A DNA stretch of 64,000 bases from Halomonas sp. NO4 (GCF_010994375.1 NZ_WHMA01000004.1:101217-165216); one strand, 5' to 3'. Positions 26,860 to 37,588 are shown, counted from the stretch's first letter. A program made the numbers and translations. The notes: a model not told the origin generated them from the sequence alone.

Positions 26860-27914
26860 GAGCGGGCCCTCATTGCCAGTCCGCAGGCCGTGAGCATGGC
26901 CGGGGCATCGCCGGCCAGGGTCTGGACGTCGATGCGCGGGTTGATCCGCATGCGTAGGAAGGGGTTGGCGATGGACACTTCCATGCCGCTGTCCTGGGCA
27001 AGGCGCTCAGCGAGGCCAGGAATCACGCTGGAGCCGCCGGCGAGCACCATGCGCTGCACCTCGTGCTTGCGCCCTGCGGTGTAGTAGAGCTGCAGGGAGC
27101 GCCCCACCTGCTGCACCAGGGTGTCCAGGAAGGGGTCGAGCACGCTGGTCTGGTAGTCCTCCGGCAGCCCGCCGCGCTTCTTGGCCAGCCCCGCCTCCTC
27201 CAGGCTCAGCCCATAGCGGTTGCGGATCTCGTCGGTGAGCTGACGGCCGCCAAACACGGTATCGCGGCTGTAGGTGATGCGCCCGTTGCGCACCACGTGG
27301 AAAGCGTTCATGGTGGCGCCGATATCGACCAGAGCGACGCACTCCGCGTTGCCGGCCGTGGGTAGTTGGGCACGCACCTCCTCGAAGGCGCGCTCCATGG
27401 CGAAGGTCTCCACGTCGACCGCCCCCGGCGTGAGGCCGGCTTGCAGCAGGGCATCGGTGAGCTGACGCACGTCCTGCTCGCGGCAGGCGACCAGCAGGAC
27501 ATCCTGCTGGTCGCCGTAGCGCGCGTTGAGGCCGAGCCGCTGGAAATCGAAGGCGACCTCGCTGAACGGAAAGGGGATGTGCTTGTCGGATTCAAGCTGG
27601 ATGCGCGTGGCGATCTCGTCGTCGTTGAGCGAGGCGGGCAGCGTCAGCGTCTTGGTGATGGCCGCGCTGGCCGGCACGGCGACGGCGGCCTGCTTCGAGG
27701 CGGGGCGGGCGCTCTCCACCGCGCGACGCAGAGCGTCGGCCACTTCGCCCATGTCGCGGATGCGCCGCTCGACCACGGCGCCCTCGCGCAGCGGCCGGAC
27801 CGCGTAGCTCTCGATCTGGAAGGTGCCGCCCGCACGCCTGAGCTCGATCAGCTTGACGGTGGCCGACGTGATATCGACACCGATCAGTCCCTTGCCGGAG
27901 GTCCTGAATCGCAT
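26856..27914 (-). CDS. pilM: Type IV pilus cytoplasmic ATP-binding protein PilM
   Basis: The 352-residue actin-like (FtsA fold) protein forms the cytoplasmic ring that binds the PilN tail. The N-terminal GLIGVDITSATVKLIELRR is the phosphate-1 ATPase motif; VALVDIGATMNAFHVVRNG (about residue 190-208) and LAGGSSVIPGLAERL near the C-terminus complete the actin-like motifs. It is the first gene of the pilMNOPQ-aroKB operon and is divergent from ponA. Confidence 0.97.
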   Translation of the reverse strand: MRFRTSGKGLIGVDITSATVKLIELRRAGGTFQIESYAVRPLREGAVVERRIRDMGEVADALRRAVESARPASKQAAVAVPASAAITKTLTLPASLNDDEIATRIQLESDKHIPFPFSEVAFDFQRLGLNARYGDQQDVLLVACREQDVRQLTDALLQAGLTPGAVDVETFAMERAFEEVRAQLPTAGNAECVALVDIGATMNAFHVVRNGRITYSRDTVFGGRQLTDEIRNRYGLSLEEAGLAKKRGGLPEDYQTSVLDPFLDTLVQQVGRSLQLYYTAGRKHEVQRMVLAGGSSVIPGLAERLAQDSGMEVSIANPFLRMRINPRIDVQTLAGDAPAMLTACGLAMRARS

Positions 27915-28099
27915 CTATCGCATGCCCCTGCCCAATCATGATGCGGGTTGCCCGCTCGTTGTGTTATTGGCCGGCTAAGCAGCACGGCTCAGGCACATCA
28001 TACCTTGTCCTGTCAGCAGGAGGTTACATGATATTCCCCACGAGGGGACAATATCGTTGCCCAGTCCCGTCAACGCTGGTGACGCGCGGCTCGGCTTCC

Positions 28100-28105
28100 T
28101 ATAAT
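28100..28105 (+). promoter_or_regulatory. Candidate ponA -10 box (TATAAT)
   Basis: A perfect TATAAT lies 74 bp upstream of the ponA ATG in the divergent pilM-ponA gap. A 17-bp spacer leads back to TGGTGA, a poor -35. Confidence 0.5.
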
Positions 28106-28178
28106 GGCGAGCGCCAGTGACGGCACGCCATCGCCACCCGCCTTGCCCCACGGATTTCACCACGGATACCGCATTTTC

Positions 28179-30704
28179 ATGAAGTGGATTAAAACCCTGA
28201 TCTTCTCCGTCGCCTGGCTGCTGGTGTCGCTGTTCACGGCCTCCCTGCTGGGCGTCGCCGGCGCAGCGCTCTACTTTGCTCCCGGCCTGCCCGACGTGCG
28301 GCAACTGCAGGACTTCGAACTGCAGACCCCGCTGCGCATCTTCACCCGCGACGGCAAGCTGATCGGCGAATACGGCAACGAGCGACGCAAGCCGGTGACC
28401 TTCGACGAGGTTCCCGAGGACTTCATCCAGGCGCTGCTCGCCGCCGAGGACGATGCCTACTTCAACCATCGCGGCGTCGACCCCATGGGGCTGGCGCGCG
28501 CGGCCCTGGAGCTTGCCGCCAGCGGCGACATCCAGTCGGGCGGCTCCACCATCACCATGCAGGTGGCGCGCAACTACCTGCTGAGCCTGGACCGCACCTT
28601 TACCCGCAAGATCCGCGAGATCCTGCTGGCCCTGCAGATGGAGCAGATCCTCTCCAAGGAGGAGATCTTCGAGCTCTACGTCAACAAGATCTTTCTCGGC
28701 CACCGCGCCTATGGCATCGCCGCCGCCGCCGAGGTCTACTACGACAAGCCGCTGGCCGAACTGACGCTGGCGCAGAAGGCGATGATCGCCGGCCTGCCCA
28801 AGGCGCCCTCGTCGTTCAACCCGCTGGCCAACCCCGAACGCGCACTGATCCGCCGCAACTGGATTCTCTACCGGATGCGCGAGCTCGGCTACATCGACCC
28901 GGCCACCTACGACACCACAGTGCAGGAGCCGATCACCGCCCGTCGCCACCTCACTCAGGCCGAGGTGGAGGCAGACTATGTGGCGGAAATGGCCCGTCAA
29001 TACGCCATCGAGCGCTTCGGCGACAGCGCCTATACCGGCGGCTACCGCATCCACACCACCCTGGACAGCGAGCTGCAGCCCCAGGCGCGCCAGGCCCTGG
29101 CTCGCGGCCTGATCGACTACGACACCCGGCACGGCTGGCGCGGCCCCGAGGAGCAGGACATCCCGCCCGGGCTCGTCGAAGCTCAGGCGCGCACCGAACG
29201 CCAGGGCCTGGAGGAGGAGCTCGACGAATCGCCGGAGATCATGGAGACCGCCCAGCAGGCCGCCGAACGCAGCCAGACGCGGGTGGAGGGCATCGATGGC
29301 GACGTCAGCAACTGGCTCGGCGTTCTGGAGCGCACCCCCGGCTACGGCCCGCTTCAGCCCGCCATCGTGGTAGAGAGCGAAGGCCGCGAAATGCGCGTCA
29401 TGACCCGCGGCGGTGAATTGCACACCCTCGGCTGGGAGGGGCTCGCCTGGGCGCACCCCTACCGCAGCCCACGCTCGCGCGGTCCCGAACCGAGCGCCGC
29501 CGCCGAGATCGCCGAGCGGGGCGACCTGGTCCGCATCCTCGAGACCGAGGAGGGCAGCTGGCGCCTCTCCCAGCGGCCCGGCGCCGAAGGCTCGCTGGTG
29601 GTGATGGAGCCCGACAGCGGCGCCATCCTCGCGCTGCAGGGCGGCTTCAGCTTCTCGGCGAGCAAGTTCAACCGCGCCGTGCAGGCCGAACGCCAGTCCG
29701 GCTCCATCTTCAAGCCCTTCGTCTACCTGGCGGCACTCGACAGCGGCATGATGACCGCCTCCAGCGTGGTCAACGACGCCCCGGTGGTGGTCGAGGATGG
29801 CAGCAACGAGCTGTGGCGCCCGGTGAACTCCAGCGGCGACTTCCTCGGCCCCACGCGGCTGCGCGAGGCCCTGGCGCGGTCGCGCAACCTGGTCACCATC
29901 CGCATCCTGCAGCGGCTGGGTCTGGAGCCCACCATCGACTACCTGCAGGGCTTTGGGTTCGCCGAGAGCCGCCTGCCCAACGGGCTCTCCCTGGCGCTGG
30001 GCAGCGCCAGCCTGACCCCGCTGGAGATGACCAACGCCTATGCGGTGCTGGCCAACGGCGGCTTCCAGGTCTCGCCCTGGTTCATCGAACGCATCACCCG
30101 CGGCGGTGACGAAGAGGTGATCGAGCAGGCGCGCCCCGCCGTCGCCTGTCGCGACTGCGCGTCGGACCAAGAGACGATAGAGCGCAATGGCCAGCGCTAT
30201 CCCGTGGCGCCGCGCGTCGCCGACTCCACGGCGGTGTACATCCTGCGCGACATGCTGCGCGACGTCATCGAGAACGGCACCGGCCGCGCCGCCCTGTCGC
30301 TCGACCGCCAGGACGTGGTCGGCAAGACCGGCACCACCAACGACCAACGCGACGCCTGGTTCGCCGGCTTCAACAGCGACCTGGTGGCCACCGTCTGGGT
30401 GGGCAAGGACGACAACGACAGCATTGCCGAGTACGGCTCCAATGCCGCCCTGCCGGTGTGGATCGACTTCATGGGCAGCGCCCTGGCGGACCGCCCCGAG
30501 GCCATGCCCGAGCCCCCCGAAGAGCTGGTGCGCGCCCGCGTCGACGCCCGCACGGGACGCCTGCTCGCCGAGGACCAGCCCGGCGGGATCACCGAGATCT
30601 TCCACCCCGACCACCTGCCGGACCGCGAACCGCGGCGCATCGAACAGGAGGTCGAGCAGCGCAGCGGCTCCCAGGGCACCGGCAGTTACGAGGCGATCTT
30701 CTAA
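28179..30704 (+). CDS. ponA: Penicillin-binding protein 1A
   Basis: The 841-residue bifunctional peptidoglycan synthase has an N-terminal membrane anchor (about residues 7-33), a GT51 glycosyltransferase domain (AAEDDAYFNHRGVDP; IMQ-type STITMQVARNYLL) and a transpeptidase domain. The catalytic SxxK is S509-I-F-K512, SRN follows near residue 568, and KTGT is at 716-719. The ATG at 28179 was chosen because the membrane segment starts there; the upstream in-frame codons are unconserved. Divergent from pilM, the same arrangement as in Pseudomonas. Confidence 0.97.
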   Translation: MKWIKTLIFSVAWLLVSLFTASLLGVAGAALYFAPGLPDVRQLQDFELQTPLRIFTRDGKLIGEYGNERRKPVTFDEVPEDFIQALLAAEDDAYFNHRGVDPMGLARAALELAASGDIQSGGSTITMQVARNYLLSLDRTFTRKIREILLALQMEQILSKEEIFELYVNKIFLGHRAYGIAAAAEVYYDKPLAELTLAQKAMIAGLPKAPSSFNPLANPERALIRRNWILYRMRELGYIDPATYDTTVQEPITARRHLTQAEVEADYVAEMARQYAIERFGDSAYTGGYRIHTTLDSELQPQARQALARGLIDYDTRHGWRGPEEQDIPPGLVEAQARTERQGLEEELDESPEIMETAQQAAERSQTRVEGIDGDVSNWLGVLERTPGYGPLQPAIVVESEGREMRVMTRGGELHTLGWEGLAWAHPYRSPRSRGPEPSAAAEIAERGDLVRILETEEGSWRLSQRPGAEGSLVVMEPDSGAILALQGGFSFSASKFNRAVQAERQSGSIFKPFVYLAALDSGMMTASSVVNDAPVVVEDGSNELWRPVNSSGDFLGPTRLREALARSRNLVTIRILQRLGLEPTIDYLQGFGFAESRLPNGLSLALGSASLTPLEMTNAYAVLANGGFQVSPWFIERITRGGDEEVIEQARPAVACRDCASDQETIERNGQRYPVAPRVADSTAVYILRDMLRDVIENGTGRAALSLDRQDVVGKTGTTNDQRDAWFAGFNSDLVATVWVGKDDNDSIAEYGSNAALPVWIDFMGSALADRPEAMPEPPEELVRARVDARTGRLLAEDQPGGITEIFHPDHLPDREPRRIEQEVEQRSGSQGTGSYEAIF

Positions 30705-30796
30705 TCAACGGCAACGACCGGGCGGCCGGCCGCGCCGCCCGGCCCGGCACCGTCGGTTCCGGCGATGCCCGCCACTGCGTAACGCGAGAGTCCGAC

Positions 30797-31561
30797 ATGC
30801 GCTATCCAGCGACCCGCCGCCGGGGACTTCTGCGGCTGCCGCTCTATGGCCTGCTGGCAGTCGTCGGGAGCGCGTCGGCCAGCCCCTTCTATGCACCGCC
30901 CCCGCCCGCCGCGGATGCCGAGACCTTCACCGGCAATGCCGAGCTCGGCTATACCCACCTCGCCGGCAACACCGACAGCCAGACGCTGATCGGCAAGACC
31001 CGGCTCACCTGGCTGACCGGCGAGTGGATGCACACCCTGCGCGGCGAGGTACGCCACGTATCGCGCCACGGCGAGACCAGCGCCGAGCACTACCTGCTCG
31101 GTGCCCGGGAGCGCTACGACTTCCAGGGCCCCCACTACCTGTTCGGCTTTGCCCGCTGGGAAAAGGATCGCTTCAGCGGCTACGACCAGCAGTTCACCGC
31201 CATCAGCGGCTACGGCCGGCAGCTCATCGACGGCGAGCGTCATCGCCTCTCCCTCGAGGCCGGCCCCGGCTTTCGCAACGACCGCATTCGCGACGCCGCG
31301 GACGAGACCTTTGCCGTAGCCTACAGCGCTCTGGACTATCGCTGGAACGTCTCCGAGTCGGCCAGCCTCGACCAGGAGCTGTCGGTAGAGGCCACCGACG
31401 ACAATACCACTTCGCGCGCACTCTCGGCGCTCACCGCCCGCCTCAACTCGCGGCTGGCACTGAAGTTCTCCCACGAGGTGAAGCACAATTCACGACCGCC
31501 GGAAAGCGCCGACGCCCACACCGATCACACCACCAGCGCCTCGCTGCTCTACAGCTGGTGA
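30797..31561 (+). CDS. DUF481-family outer-membrane-type protein
   Basis: The 254-residue protein has a signal peptide (about residues 1-29, cut after ASAS) and a repetitive alternating pattern ending YSW, consistent with a beta-barrel. GNAELGYTHLAGNTDSQTL and FARWEKDRFSGYDQQF are hallmarks of DUF481, a family related to salt-induced outer-membrane protein YdiY. Function is unknown. It begins 92 bp after ponA on the same strand and is followed by a strong hairpin. Start ATG at 30797 has GAGAG upstream. Confidence 0.85.
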   Translation: MRYPATRRRGLLRLPLYGLLAVVGSASASPFYAPPPPAADAETFTGNAELGYTHLAGNTDSQTLIGKTRLTWLTGEWMHTLRGEVRHVSRHGETSAEHYLLGARERYDFQGPHYLFGFARWEKDRFSGYDQQFTAISGYGRQLIDGERHRLSLEAGPGFRNDRIRDAADETFAVAYSALDYRWNVSESASLDQELSVEATDDNTTSRALSALTARLNSRLALKFSHEVKHNSRPPESADAHTDHTTSASLLYSW

Positions 31562-31573
31562 ACCCCACGGCAA

Positions 31574-31603
31574 GACGCCGCCGGCCCGAAGGCCGGCGGC
31601 GTC
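31574..31603. terminator. Bidirectional hairpin between DUF481 gene and maeB
   Basis: A 13-bp perfect stem (GACGCCGCCGGCC and complement) with a CGAA tetraloop separates the convergent DUF481 gene and maeB. U-tracts are poor on both sides. Confidence 0.6.
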
Positions 31604-31631
31604 ATGTCTACCGCGATGCGGCGCCGAGCGG

Positions 31632-32903
31632 TCAGCCGCCGTAGACGTCGTCCACCGTCTTCAGCGGGTAGTGCGCCGGGTAGGGGCGACGCGCCACGCC
31701 GGAATCCACCGCCGCCTGGGCCACTGCCGAGGGGACCCGCTCGAGCAAGCGCACATCCACCGGGGTGGGAATGATGTAGTCGCGGCCGAACGCCATTGAT
31801 TCCTTCTCGTAGGCGTCGAGCACCGCCTGGGGCACCGGCTCGCGGGCCAGGTCCTTGAGGGCGTGCACCGCGGCCACCTTCATCTCTTCGTTGATGCGCG
31901 TGGCGCGCACGTCGAGCGCCCCGCGGAAGATGAAGGGGAAGCCGAGCACGTTGTTGACCTGGTTGGGGTAGTCGGAACGGCCGGTGGCCATGATCACGTC
32001 CGGGCGCGCCTCGTGGGCCAGGTCGGGATGGATCTCCGGGTCGGGGTTGGTGCAGGCGAAGACCACCGGGTTGTCGGCCATCTTGCGGATATGCTCGGCG
32101 GTCATCAGGTTCGGGCCGGAGAGGCCGATGAAGACGTCGGCCCCGTCGATGGCGTCGTCCAGGGTGCGCTTGTCGGTATCGATGGCGAACATCGCCTTGT
32201 AGGGATTGAGCCCCTCGCGCCCCGCGTGGATCACCCCGCGGCGATCGAGCATCACCAGGTTCTCCGAGCGCGCCCCGCAGGAGACCAGCAGCTTCATGCA
32301 GGCGATGGCCGCCGCTCCGGCACCGAGACACACGATCTTCGCCTCTTCCAGGCGCTTGCCGGCGATCTCCAGGGCATTGAGCATGCCCGCTGCGGTGACG
32401 ATGGCAGTGCCGTGTTGATCATCGTGGAAGACCGGAATGCTGCACTGCTCGATGAGGGTCTGCTCGATCTCGAAGCACTCCGGCGCCTTGATGTCCTCGA
32501 GGTTGATGCCGCCCCAGCTATCGGCGATGCGCGCCACGGTGTCGATGAAGGCCTGGGGGCTCTCGGCATTGACCTCGACGTCCACCGAGTTGATACCGGC
32601 AAAGCGCTTGAACAGCACGCCCTTGCCCTCCATGACCGGCTTGCTGGCCAGCGGCCCCAGATTGCCCAGCCCCAGAATGGCGCTGCCGTCGGAGATCACC
32701 GCCACCAGGTTGCCCTTGCCGGTGTAGCGGTAGGCGTTCTCGGGATCGCGGGCGATCTCGCGCACCGGCTCGGCCACGCCCGGGCTGTAGGCCAGGGAAA
32801 GGTCGCGGGCGGTGGCCGTGGGCTTGGTGAGCTCCACCGAGAGCTTTCCGGGAATGGGCTTGGCGTGATAGTCCAGCGCGGCCTGCTTCTTGGCGTCTGT
32901 CAT
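31632..32903 (-). CDS. maeB: NAD(P)-dependent malic enzyme
   Basis: The 423-residue enzyme decarboxylates malate to pyruvate with reduction of NAD(P). It contains only the malic domains ([68 protein letters not shown]) and lacks the C-terminal phosphotransacetylase domain found in E. coli MaeB (759 residues); this short form is the one found in Pseudomonas at the same locus. The ATG at 32903 follows CGGATCACAGC. Confidence 0.95.
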   Translation of the reverse strand: MTDAKKQAALDYHAKPIPGKLSVELTKPTATARDLSLAYSPGVAEPVREIARDPENAYRYTGKGNLVAVISDGSAILGLGNLGPLASKPVMEGKGVLFKRFAGINSVDVEVNAESPQAFIDTVARIADSWGGINLEDIKAPECFEIEQTLIEQCSIPVFHDDQHGTAIVTAAGMLNALEIAGKRLEEAKIVCLGAGAAAIACMKLLVSCGARSENLVMLDRRGVIHAGREGLNPYKAMFAIDTDKRTLDDAIDGADVFIGLSGPNLMTAEHIRKMADNPVVFACTNPDPEIHPDLAHEARPDVIMATGRSDYPNQVNNVLGFPFIFRGALDVRATRINEEMKVAAVHALKDLAREPVPQAVLDAYEKESMAFGRDYIIPTPVDVRLLERVPSAVAQAAVDSGVARRPYPAHYPLKTVDDVYGG

Positions 32904-32953
32904 GCTGTGATCCGGTATCTGTGTCAGAACGTAAAACGAGCGGGGCACATTAG

Positions 32954-32959
32954 AGTATA
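32954..32959 (-). promoter_or_regulatory. Candidate maeB -10 box (TATACT)
   Basis: TATACT on the minus strand lies 50 bp upstream of the maeB ATG; TTGAGG is 15 bp further up, a short spacer. Confidence 0.35.
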
Positions 32960-33105
32960 GAAAAACCTTCCATACCTCAACGACTCGCATTTCATGCCTC
33001 TTTCACGACCGTTGCCGGATGATCGCCGCCATTTGCTGTAACTTATATTTGAAAGGCCAGGTATAACGTTTGACTTATCGCCGGCGGGCACTGGCCCGAC
33101 AGCAA

Positions 33106-33129
33106 GAAACCCGCCAAGTGGCGGGTTTC
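33106..33129 (-). terminator. Intrinsic terminator of rpmE
   Basis: A 10-bp perfect stem (GAAACCCGCC / GGCGGGTTTC) with a 4-nt loop lies 38 bp past the rpmE stop; the minus-strand tail reads TTTCTTG. Confidence 0.75.
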
Positions 33130-33167
33130 TCGCAATGAACCGGACACCGCCGGCCGGGGGCAAGCCC

Positions 33168-33383
33168 TCAGCCGCGCTTGAGGGCGGCACCGAAGCGCTT
33201 GTTGAAACGCTCGACGCGACCGCCGGTGGTCGCCTGCTTCTGCTTGCCGGTGTAGAAGGGGTGACACTGGGAGCAGACGTCCAGCGACAGGTCCTGGCCG
33301 GCGGTGGTGCCGACGTCGAAGGTCGCACCGCAGGAGCAGGTTGCAGTGACCATCTTGTAATCCGGGTGGATACCTTGTTTCAT
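33168..33383 (-). CDS. rpmE: 50S ribosomal protein L31
   Basis: The 71-residue protein is the zinc-binding (C+) form of L31, with cysteines at 16, 18, 37 and 40 (TCSCG and CSQC). The N-terminal MKQGIHPDY is invariant in the family. ATG at 33383 follows GAGAGGCTCAAG. The C+ form can release zinc when replaced by a C- paralogue during zinc limitation; no paralogue is in this window. Divergent from priA, as in Pseudomonas. Confidence 0.98.
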   Translation of the reverse strand: MKQGIHPDYKMVTATCSCGATFDVGTTAGQDLSLDVCSQCHPFYTGKQKQATTGGRVERFNKRFGAALKRG

Positions 33384-33539
33384 CTTGAGCCTCTCGAGCG
33401 GTATGCCGCCACCTGATCCATTGCCAGGCACCGCATACGGGTTAATCCGTCGTAACTGTACATGCTAACCGGTAGCCGACGAAGCGCCCCAGGCGCCACG
33501 GCGGCGAAGCATTCTAGCAGACCCCGGGCCGGAGGCCAA

Positions 33540-35780
33540 TTGCACGACACCCCTTCCCCTGGCGCCATTCGCGTGCTGCGCGTGGCCGTCCCCACGCCGC
33601 TGCGCCGGCTGTTCGACTACCGTGCCATCGCCCCACCGGCGGCCGGCTGGCAGCCGGGCCTGCGGGTGCGCGTGCCCTTCGGGCGCCGCCAGGTCGTCGG
33701 CGTGGTGGTGGAGTGCCGCGAGCAGGGCGAGCTGCCTCTCGGCGAGCTCAAGCCGGTGGCGGCCTGCCTCGACGAGGCCCCGCTGCCCACCGACTGGCTG
33801 TGGCTGTGCCGCTTCACGGCGCGTTACTACCAGCACCCCCTCGGCGACACCCTGCACCAGGCCCTGCCGGTGCTGCTGCGCCAGGGCCGCCCGCTGGCCG
33901 GCCGGGTGCGCGAGGAGTGGCAGCTCACCGACAGCGCTCGCTCTGGGGATGCCGAGGGGCTCAAGCGCGCCCCCCGCCAGGCCGAGCTGCTGACAATGCT
34001 CGCCCAGCACCCCCACGGGCTGGCCACCCAAGCGGTGCTGGCCCAGGGCTACAGCCGCGAGCAGCTCAAGGCACTGGCCGCCAAGGGGCTGGTGGCGCGC
34101 CGCGAGACGCCACGCACGGCGGCCGACTCCCCGGCCGGCAAGCACCTGCTCGGCGAGCCGGCCCTGCCGCTCAACCGCGAACAGGCCGCGGCCCTGGCGG
34201 CGCTCCACGAGGGCCTGGAAGCCTTCCATCCCTGCCTGCTGCACGGCGTCACCGGCAGCGGCAAGACCGAGGTCTACCTGCAGCTGATCGAGTCCGTGGT
34301 GGCGCGTGGCCGCCAGGCGCTGGTGCTGGTGCCGGAGATCGGCCTCACCCCCCAGACCCTGGCGCGCTTTCGGCGCCGTTTCCAGGTGCCCATCGTCGCC
34401 CTGCACTCCGGGCTCACCGATCACGAGCGCCTCGATGCCTGGGAAGCCGCCGCCAGCGGCCGCGCGCCCATCGTCATCGGCACCCGCTCGGCGATCTTCA
34501 CCCCCCTGGCCCGGCCCGGAGCGATCATCGTCGACGAGGAGCACGACGGCTCCTTCAAGCAGCAAGAGGGGCTGCGCTACCACGCCCGCGACCTGGCCGT
34601 GGCGCGCGCCCAGCGCCACGCCATCCCGCTGCTGCTGGGCAGCGCCACGCCCTCGCTGGAGAGCCTGCACCGCGCCCAGGGCGGCGACTACCGCCACCTG
34701 CGTCTCACCCGCCGCGCCACCCGCCACGCCCCGGCACGCCTGGAGCTGGTCGACCTGCGCGGCCGCCCCCGTCAGGGCGGGCTGATCCCGCCGGTACTCG
34801 CAGCCATTAGCGAGACCCTCACCGCCGGCCACCAGGTACTGGTGTTCATCAACCGCCGCGGCTTCGCCCCGACGCTGGCCTGCCACGCCTGCGGCTGGCT
34901 GGCCGAGTGCGAGGCCTGCGACGCGCGCCTGACCCTGCACCGCCAGCCCGCCATGCTCGCCTGCCACCACTGCGACCGGCGCCGCCCCCTGCCTGCCGCC
35001 TGCCCGAGCTGCGGCAGCGCCGACCTGCGCCCCCTGGGCAGCGGCACCGAGCGCACCGAGGAGACGCTTGCCGCGCACTTTGCCGAGGTGCCCGTGCACC
35101 GTATCGATCGCGACAGCACCCGGCGCCGCGACGCCCTGGAACGGATGCTCGGCGAAGTGCGCCGCGGCGAACCCTGCCTGCTGGTGGGCACCCAGATGCT
35201 GGCCAAGGGCCATCACCTGCCGCATGTCACCCTGGTAGTGGTGGTCAATGCCGACGCCGGCCTCTACGCCAGCGACTTCCGCGCCCTGGAGCACAGCGCC
35301 CAGTTGCTCGAGCAGGTCGCCGGGCGCGCCGGGCGGGCTAGCCACCCGGGCCGGGTGCTGGTGCAGACGCTGCACGGCGACGACCCGCACCTGCGCCTGC
35401 TGGCCGACTCGGGCTACGACGCCCTGGCCGTGCAACTGCTCGCCGAGCGGCGCGCTGCCGGGCTGCCGCCGTTTCGTTTCCTTGCCCTGCTGCGCCTGGA
35501 AAGCCCGCGCGAGGAGAGCGCCGTCGACCTCGCCCGGCAGGCCGCCGAGGCGCTGCGCGCCTGGCTGGCCGAGCGCGCCCTGGCCGTCGACTGCCTGGGG
35601 CCGGTACCGGCGCCCATGGAGCGACGCCAGGGGCGCTACCATCTGCAGCTGATGCTCGCCGCCGAGCGCCGCAGCCGGCTCCACGAGGCCACCGCCTGGC
35701 TCGCCGCCTGGCTCGAGGCCACGCCCGCGGCGCGCCGGGTGCGCTGGTCGCTGGATATCGACCCACAGACGCTGGCCTGA
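33540..35780 (+). CDS. priA: Primosomal replication helicase PriA
   Basis: The protein (746 residues from the chosen start) restarts stalled forks by 3'-5' helicase activity and primosome loading. The N-terminal DNA-binding domain begins RVLRVAVPTPLRRLFDY; Walker A GVTGSGKTE is at 236-244, the DEEH helicase box (IIVDEEHDGSFKQQ) follows, and eight zinc cysteines (CHACGWLAECEAC, CHHC, CPSC) lie near residues 440-500. TTG at 33540 is favoured as start: GGAGG lies 4 bp upstream and family similarity begins just after. The in-frame ATG at 33462 would add 26 unconserved residues. Confidence 0.95.
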   Translation: MHDTPSPGAIRVLRVAVPTPLRRLFDYRAIAPPAAGWQPGLRVRVPFGRRQVVGVVVECREQGELPLGELKPVAACLDEAPLPTDWLWLCRFTARYYQHPLGDTLHQALPVLLRQGRPLAGRVREEWQLTDSARSGDAEGLKRAPRQAELLTMLAQHPHGLATQAVLAQGYSREQLKALAAKGLVARRETPRTAADSPAGKHLLGEPALPLNREQAAALAALHEGLEAFHPCLLHGVTGSGKTEVYLQLIESVVARGRQALVLVPEIGLTPQTLARFRRRFQVPIVALHSGLTDHERLDAWEAAASGRAPIVIGTRSAIFTPLARPGAIIVDEEHDGSFKQQEGLRYHARDLAVARAQRHAIPLLLGSATPSLESLHRAQGGDYRHLRLTRRATRHAPARLELVDLRGRPRQGGLIPPVLAAISETLTAGHQVLVFINRRGFAPTLACHACGWLAECEACDARLTLHRQPAMLACHHCDRRRPLPAACPSCGSADLRPLGSGTERTEETLAAHFAEVPVHRIDRDSTRRRDALERMLGEVRRGEPCLLVGTQMLAKGHHLPHVTLVVVVNADAGLYASDFRALEHSAQLLEQVAGRAGRASHPGRVLVQTLHGDDPHLRLLADSGYDALAVQLLAERRAAGLPPFRFLALLRLESPREESAVDLARQAAEALRAWLAERALAVDCLGPVPAPMERRQGRYHLQLMLAAERRSRLHEATAWLAAWLEATPAARRVRWSLDIDPQTLA

Positions 35781-35899
35781 GCCGGCCCTCTTATGGCCTG
35801 CGCCACACACCTTTAAAGCCCGCGCCCGATTGCCGATAATACCCCGCCATGCCAAGCGGACGCCGAGGGCGACCCGCGCCACCCGATACCGGACGCTTC

Positions 35900-37585
35900 A
35901 TGAAAGAGACCATCGTTGCACTGCTCGAGGACGCCCTCGAGACGCTCAAGCAGCAGGGTACGCTGCCCGCCGAGACCGCCCCGACCATCAAGGTCGACCC
36001 GACCAAGGACAAGGCCCACGGCGACTACGCCACCAACCTGGCGCTGATGCTCGCCAAGCCGGCCGGCCAGAAACCGCGCGACCTGGCCGAGGCGCTAGTC
36101 GCGGCGCTGCCCGCCAGCGACGCCGTGGCCAAGGTGGAGATCGCCGGCCCCGGCTTCGTCAACTTTTTCGCCGCCACCGACGCCGCCGCCCAGGTCGTGC
36201 GCCAGGTGCTGGACGCCGGCGACGCCTTCGGGCGCAGCCTCACCGGCCAGGGCCGCAAGGTGCAGGTGGAGTTCGTCTCCGCCAACCCCACCGGCCCGCT
36301 GCATGTGGGCCACGGCCGCGGCGCCGCCATCGGCGACTGTCTGTGCCGCCTGCTCGAGGCGACCGGCCATGACGTCACCCGCGAGTTCTACTACAACGAC
36401 GCCGGCGCCCAGATCGCCAACCTGGCGCTCTCCGTCCAGGCGCGCGCCAAGGACATCGAGCCCGACAGCGACGCCTGGCCCGCCGACGGCTACCGCGGCG
36501 ACTATATCGTCGAAGTGGCCAGGGACTACCTGGCCGGCCAGACCGTGCACGCCGACGACCGCCACGTGACCGCCAAGGGCGACCCGGACGACCTCGAGGC
36601 CATCCGCGAGTTCGCCGTGGCCTGGCTGCGTCGCGAGCAGGACCTCGATCTCAAGGCCTTCGGCGTCGAGTTCGACGTCTACTTCCTGGAGTCCTCGCTC
36701 TACCAGGAGGGCAAGGTCGAGGCCACGGTCGAGCGGCTGATCGCCGGCGGCCACACCTACGAGCAGGACGGCGCCCTGTGGCTGCGCACCACCGACTTCG
36801 GCGACGACAAGGACCGGGTGATGCGCAAGTCCGACGGCAGCTACACCTACTTCCTGCCCGACGTCGCCTACCACCTGGACAAGTGGCAGCGCGGCTTCAC
36901 CACCGTGATCAACGAACAGGGCGCCGACCACCACTCCACGGTGACCCGGGTGCGCGCCGGCCTGCAGGCGCTGGAAGCGGGCATTCCCCAGGGCTGGCCC
37001 GACTACGTGCTGCACCAGATGGTGATGGTGACCCGCTCCGGGGTCGAGGTGAAGCTCTCCAAGCGCGCCGGCAGCTACGTCACGGTGCGCGACCTGATCG
37101 AGGAAGTGGGTCGCGACGCCACGCGCTTCTTCCTCGCCGCCCGCCGCGCCGACTCGCAGCTCACCTTCGACATCGACCTGGCCCGCTCCCAGTCCAACGA
37201 CAACCCGGTCTACTATGTGCAGTACGCCCATGCCCGGGTGTGCAGCATGGCGCGCAAGGCCGAGAGCGACGGCCTGCCCTTCGATGCCGACCTGGCCATG
37301 GTCAGCTTGGCACGCCTCGACGCCGACCAGGAGAAGGCGCTGATGAACCGCCTGGCGCGCTTCCCCGAGGTGGTGACTCATGCCGCCGCCGCGCGGGAGC
37401 CGCAGCAGGTGGCCCAGTACCTGCTCGACCTCGCCGCCGACTTCCACACCTGCTACAACGCGGTGAAGGTGATGGTCGAGGATGACGAACTGCGCAACGC
37501 CCGCCTGGCCCTGGGCCTGGCCACCCGTCAGGTACTGCGCAACGGTCTCGACCTGATGGGCGTCAGCGCACCCGAGGAGATGTAA
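35900..37585 (+). CDS. argS: Arginyl-tRNA synthetase
   Basis: The 561-residue class I synthetase charges tRNA-Arg. The HIGH-type motif is HVGH in [15 protein letters not shown] (about residues 128-142), and the KMSKS site is degenerate (VKLSKRAG), as usual in ArgRS. The C-terminal anticodon-binding DALR domain ends [21 protein letters not shown]-like sequence. ATG at 35900 fits the family N-terminus ([13 protein letters not shown]). It lies 3 bp upstream of the SPOR gene. Confidence 0.98.
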   Translation: MKETIVALLEDALETLKQQGTLPAETAPTIKVDPTKDKAHGDYATNLALMLAKPAGQKPRDLAEALVAALPASDAVAKVEIAGPGFVNFFAATDAAAQVVRQVLDAGDAFGRSLTGQGRKVQVEFVSANPTGPLHVGHGRGAAIGDCLCRLLEATGHDVTREFYYNDAGAQIANLALSVQARAKDIEPDSDAWPADGYRGDYIVEVARDYLAGQTVHADDRHVTAKGDPDDLEAIREFAVAWLRREQDLDLKAFGVEFDVYFLESSLYQEGKVEATVERLIAGGHTYEQDGALWLRTTDFGDDKDRVMRKSDGSYTYFLPDVAYHLDKWQRGFTTVINEQGADHHSTVTRVRAGLQALEAGIPQGWPDYVLHQMVMVTRSGVEVKLSKRAGSYVTVRDLIEEVGRDATRFFLAARRADSQLTFDIDLARSQSNDNPVYYVQYAHARVCSMARKAESDGLPFDADLAMVSLARLDADQEKALMNRLARFPEVVTHAAAAREPQQVAQYLLDLAADFHTCYNAVKVMVEDDELRNARLALGLATRQVLRNGLDLMGVSAPEEM

Positions 37586-37588
37586 ACC

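Noticed and set aside
27975-30614. An 879-codon minus-strand frame opposite ponA
   Set aside because: Shadow of ponA, with Ala/Gly/Val/His-rich low-information sequence and no ribosome-binding site.
33465-35882. An 805-codon minus-strand frame opposite priA
   Set aside because: Shadow of priA with the same biased composition; priA motifs are unambiguous on the plus strand.
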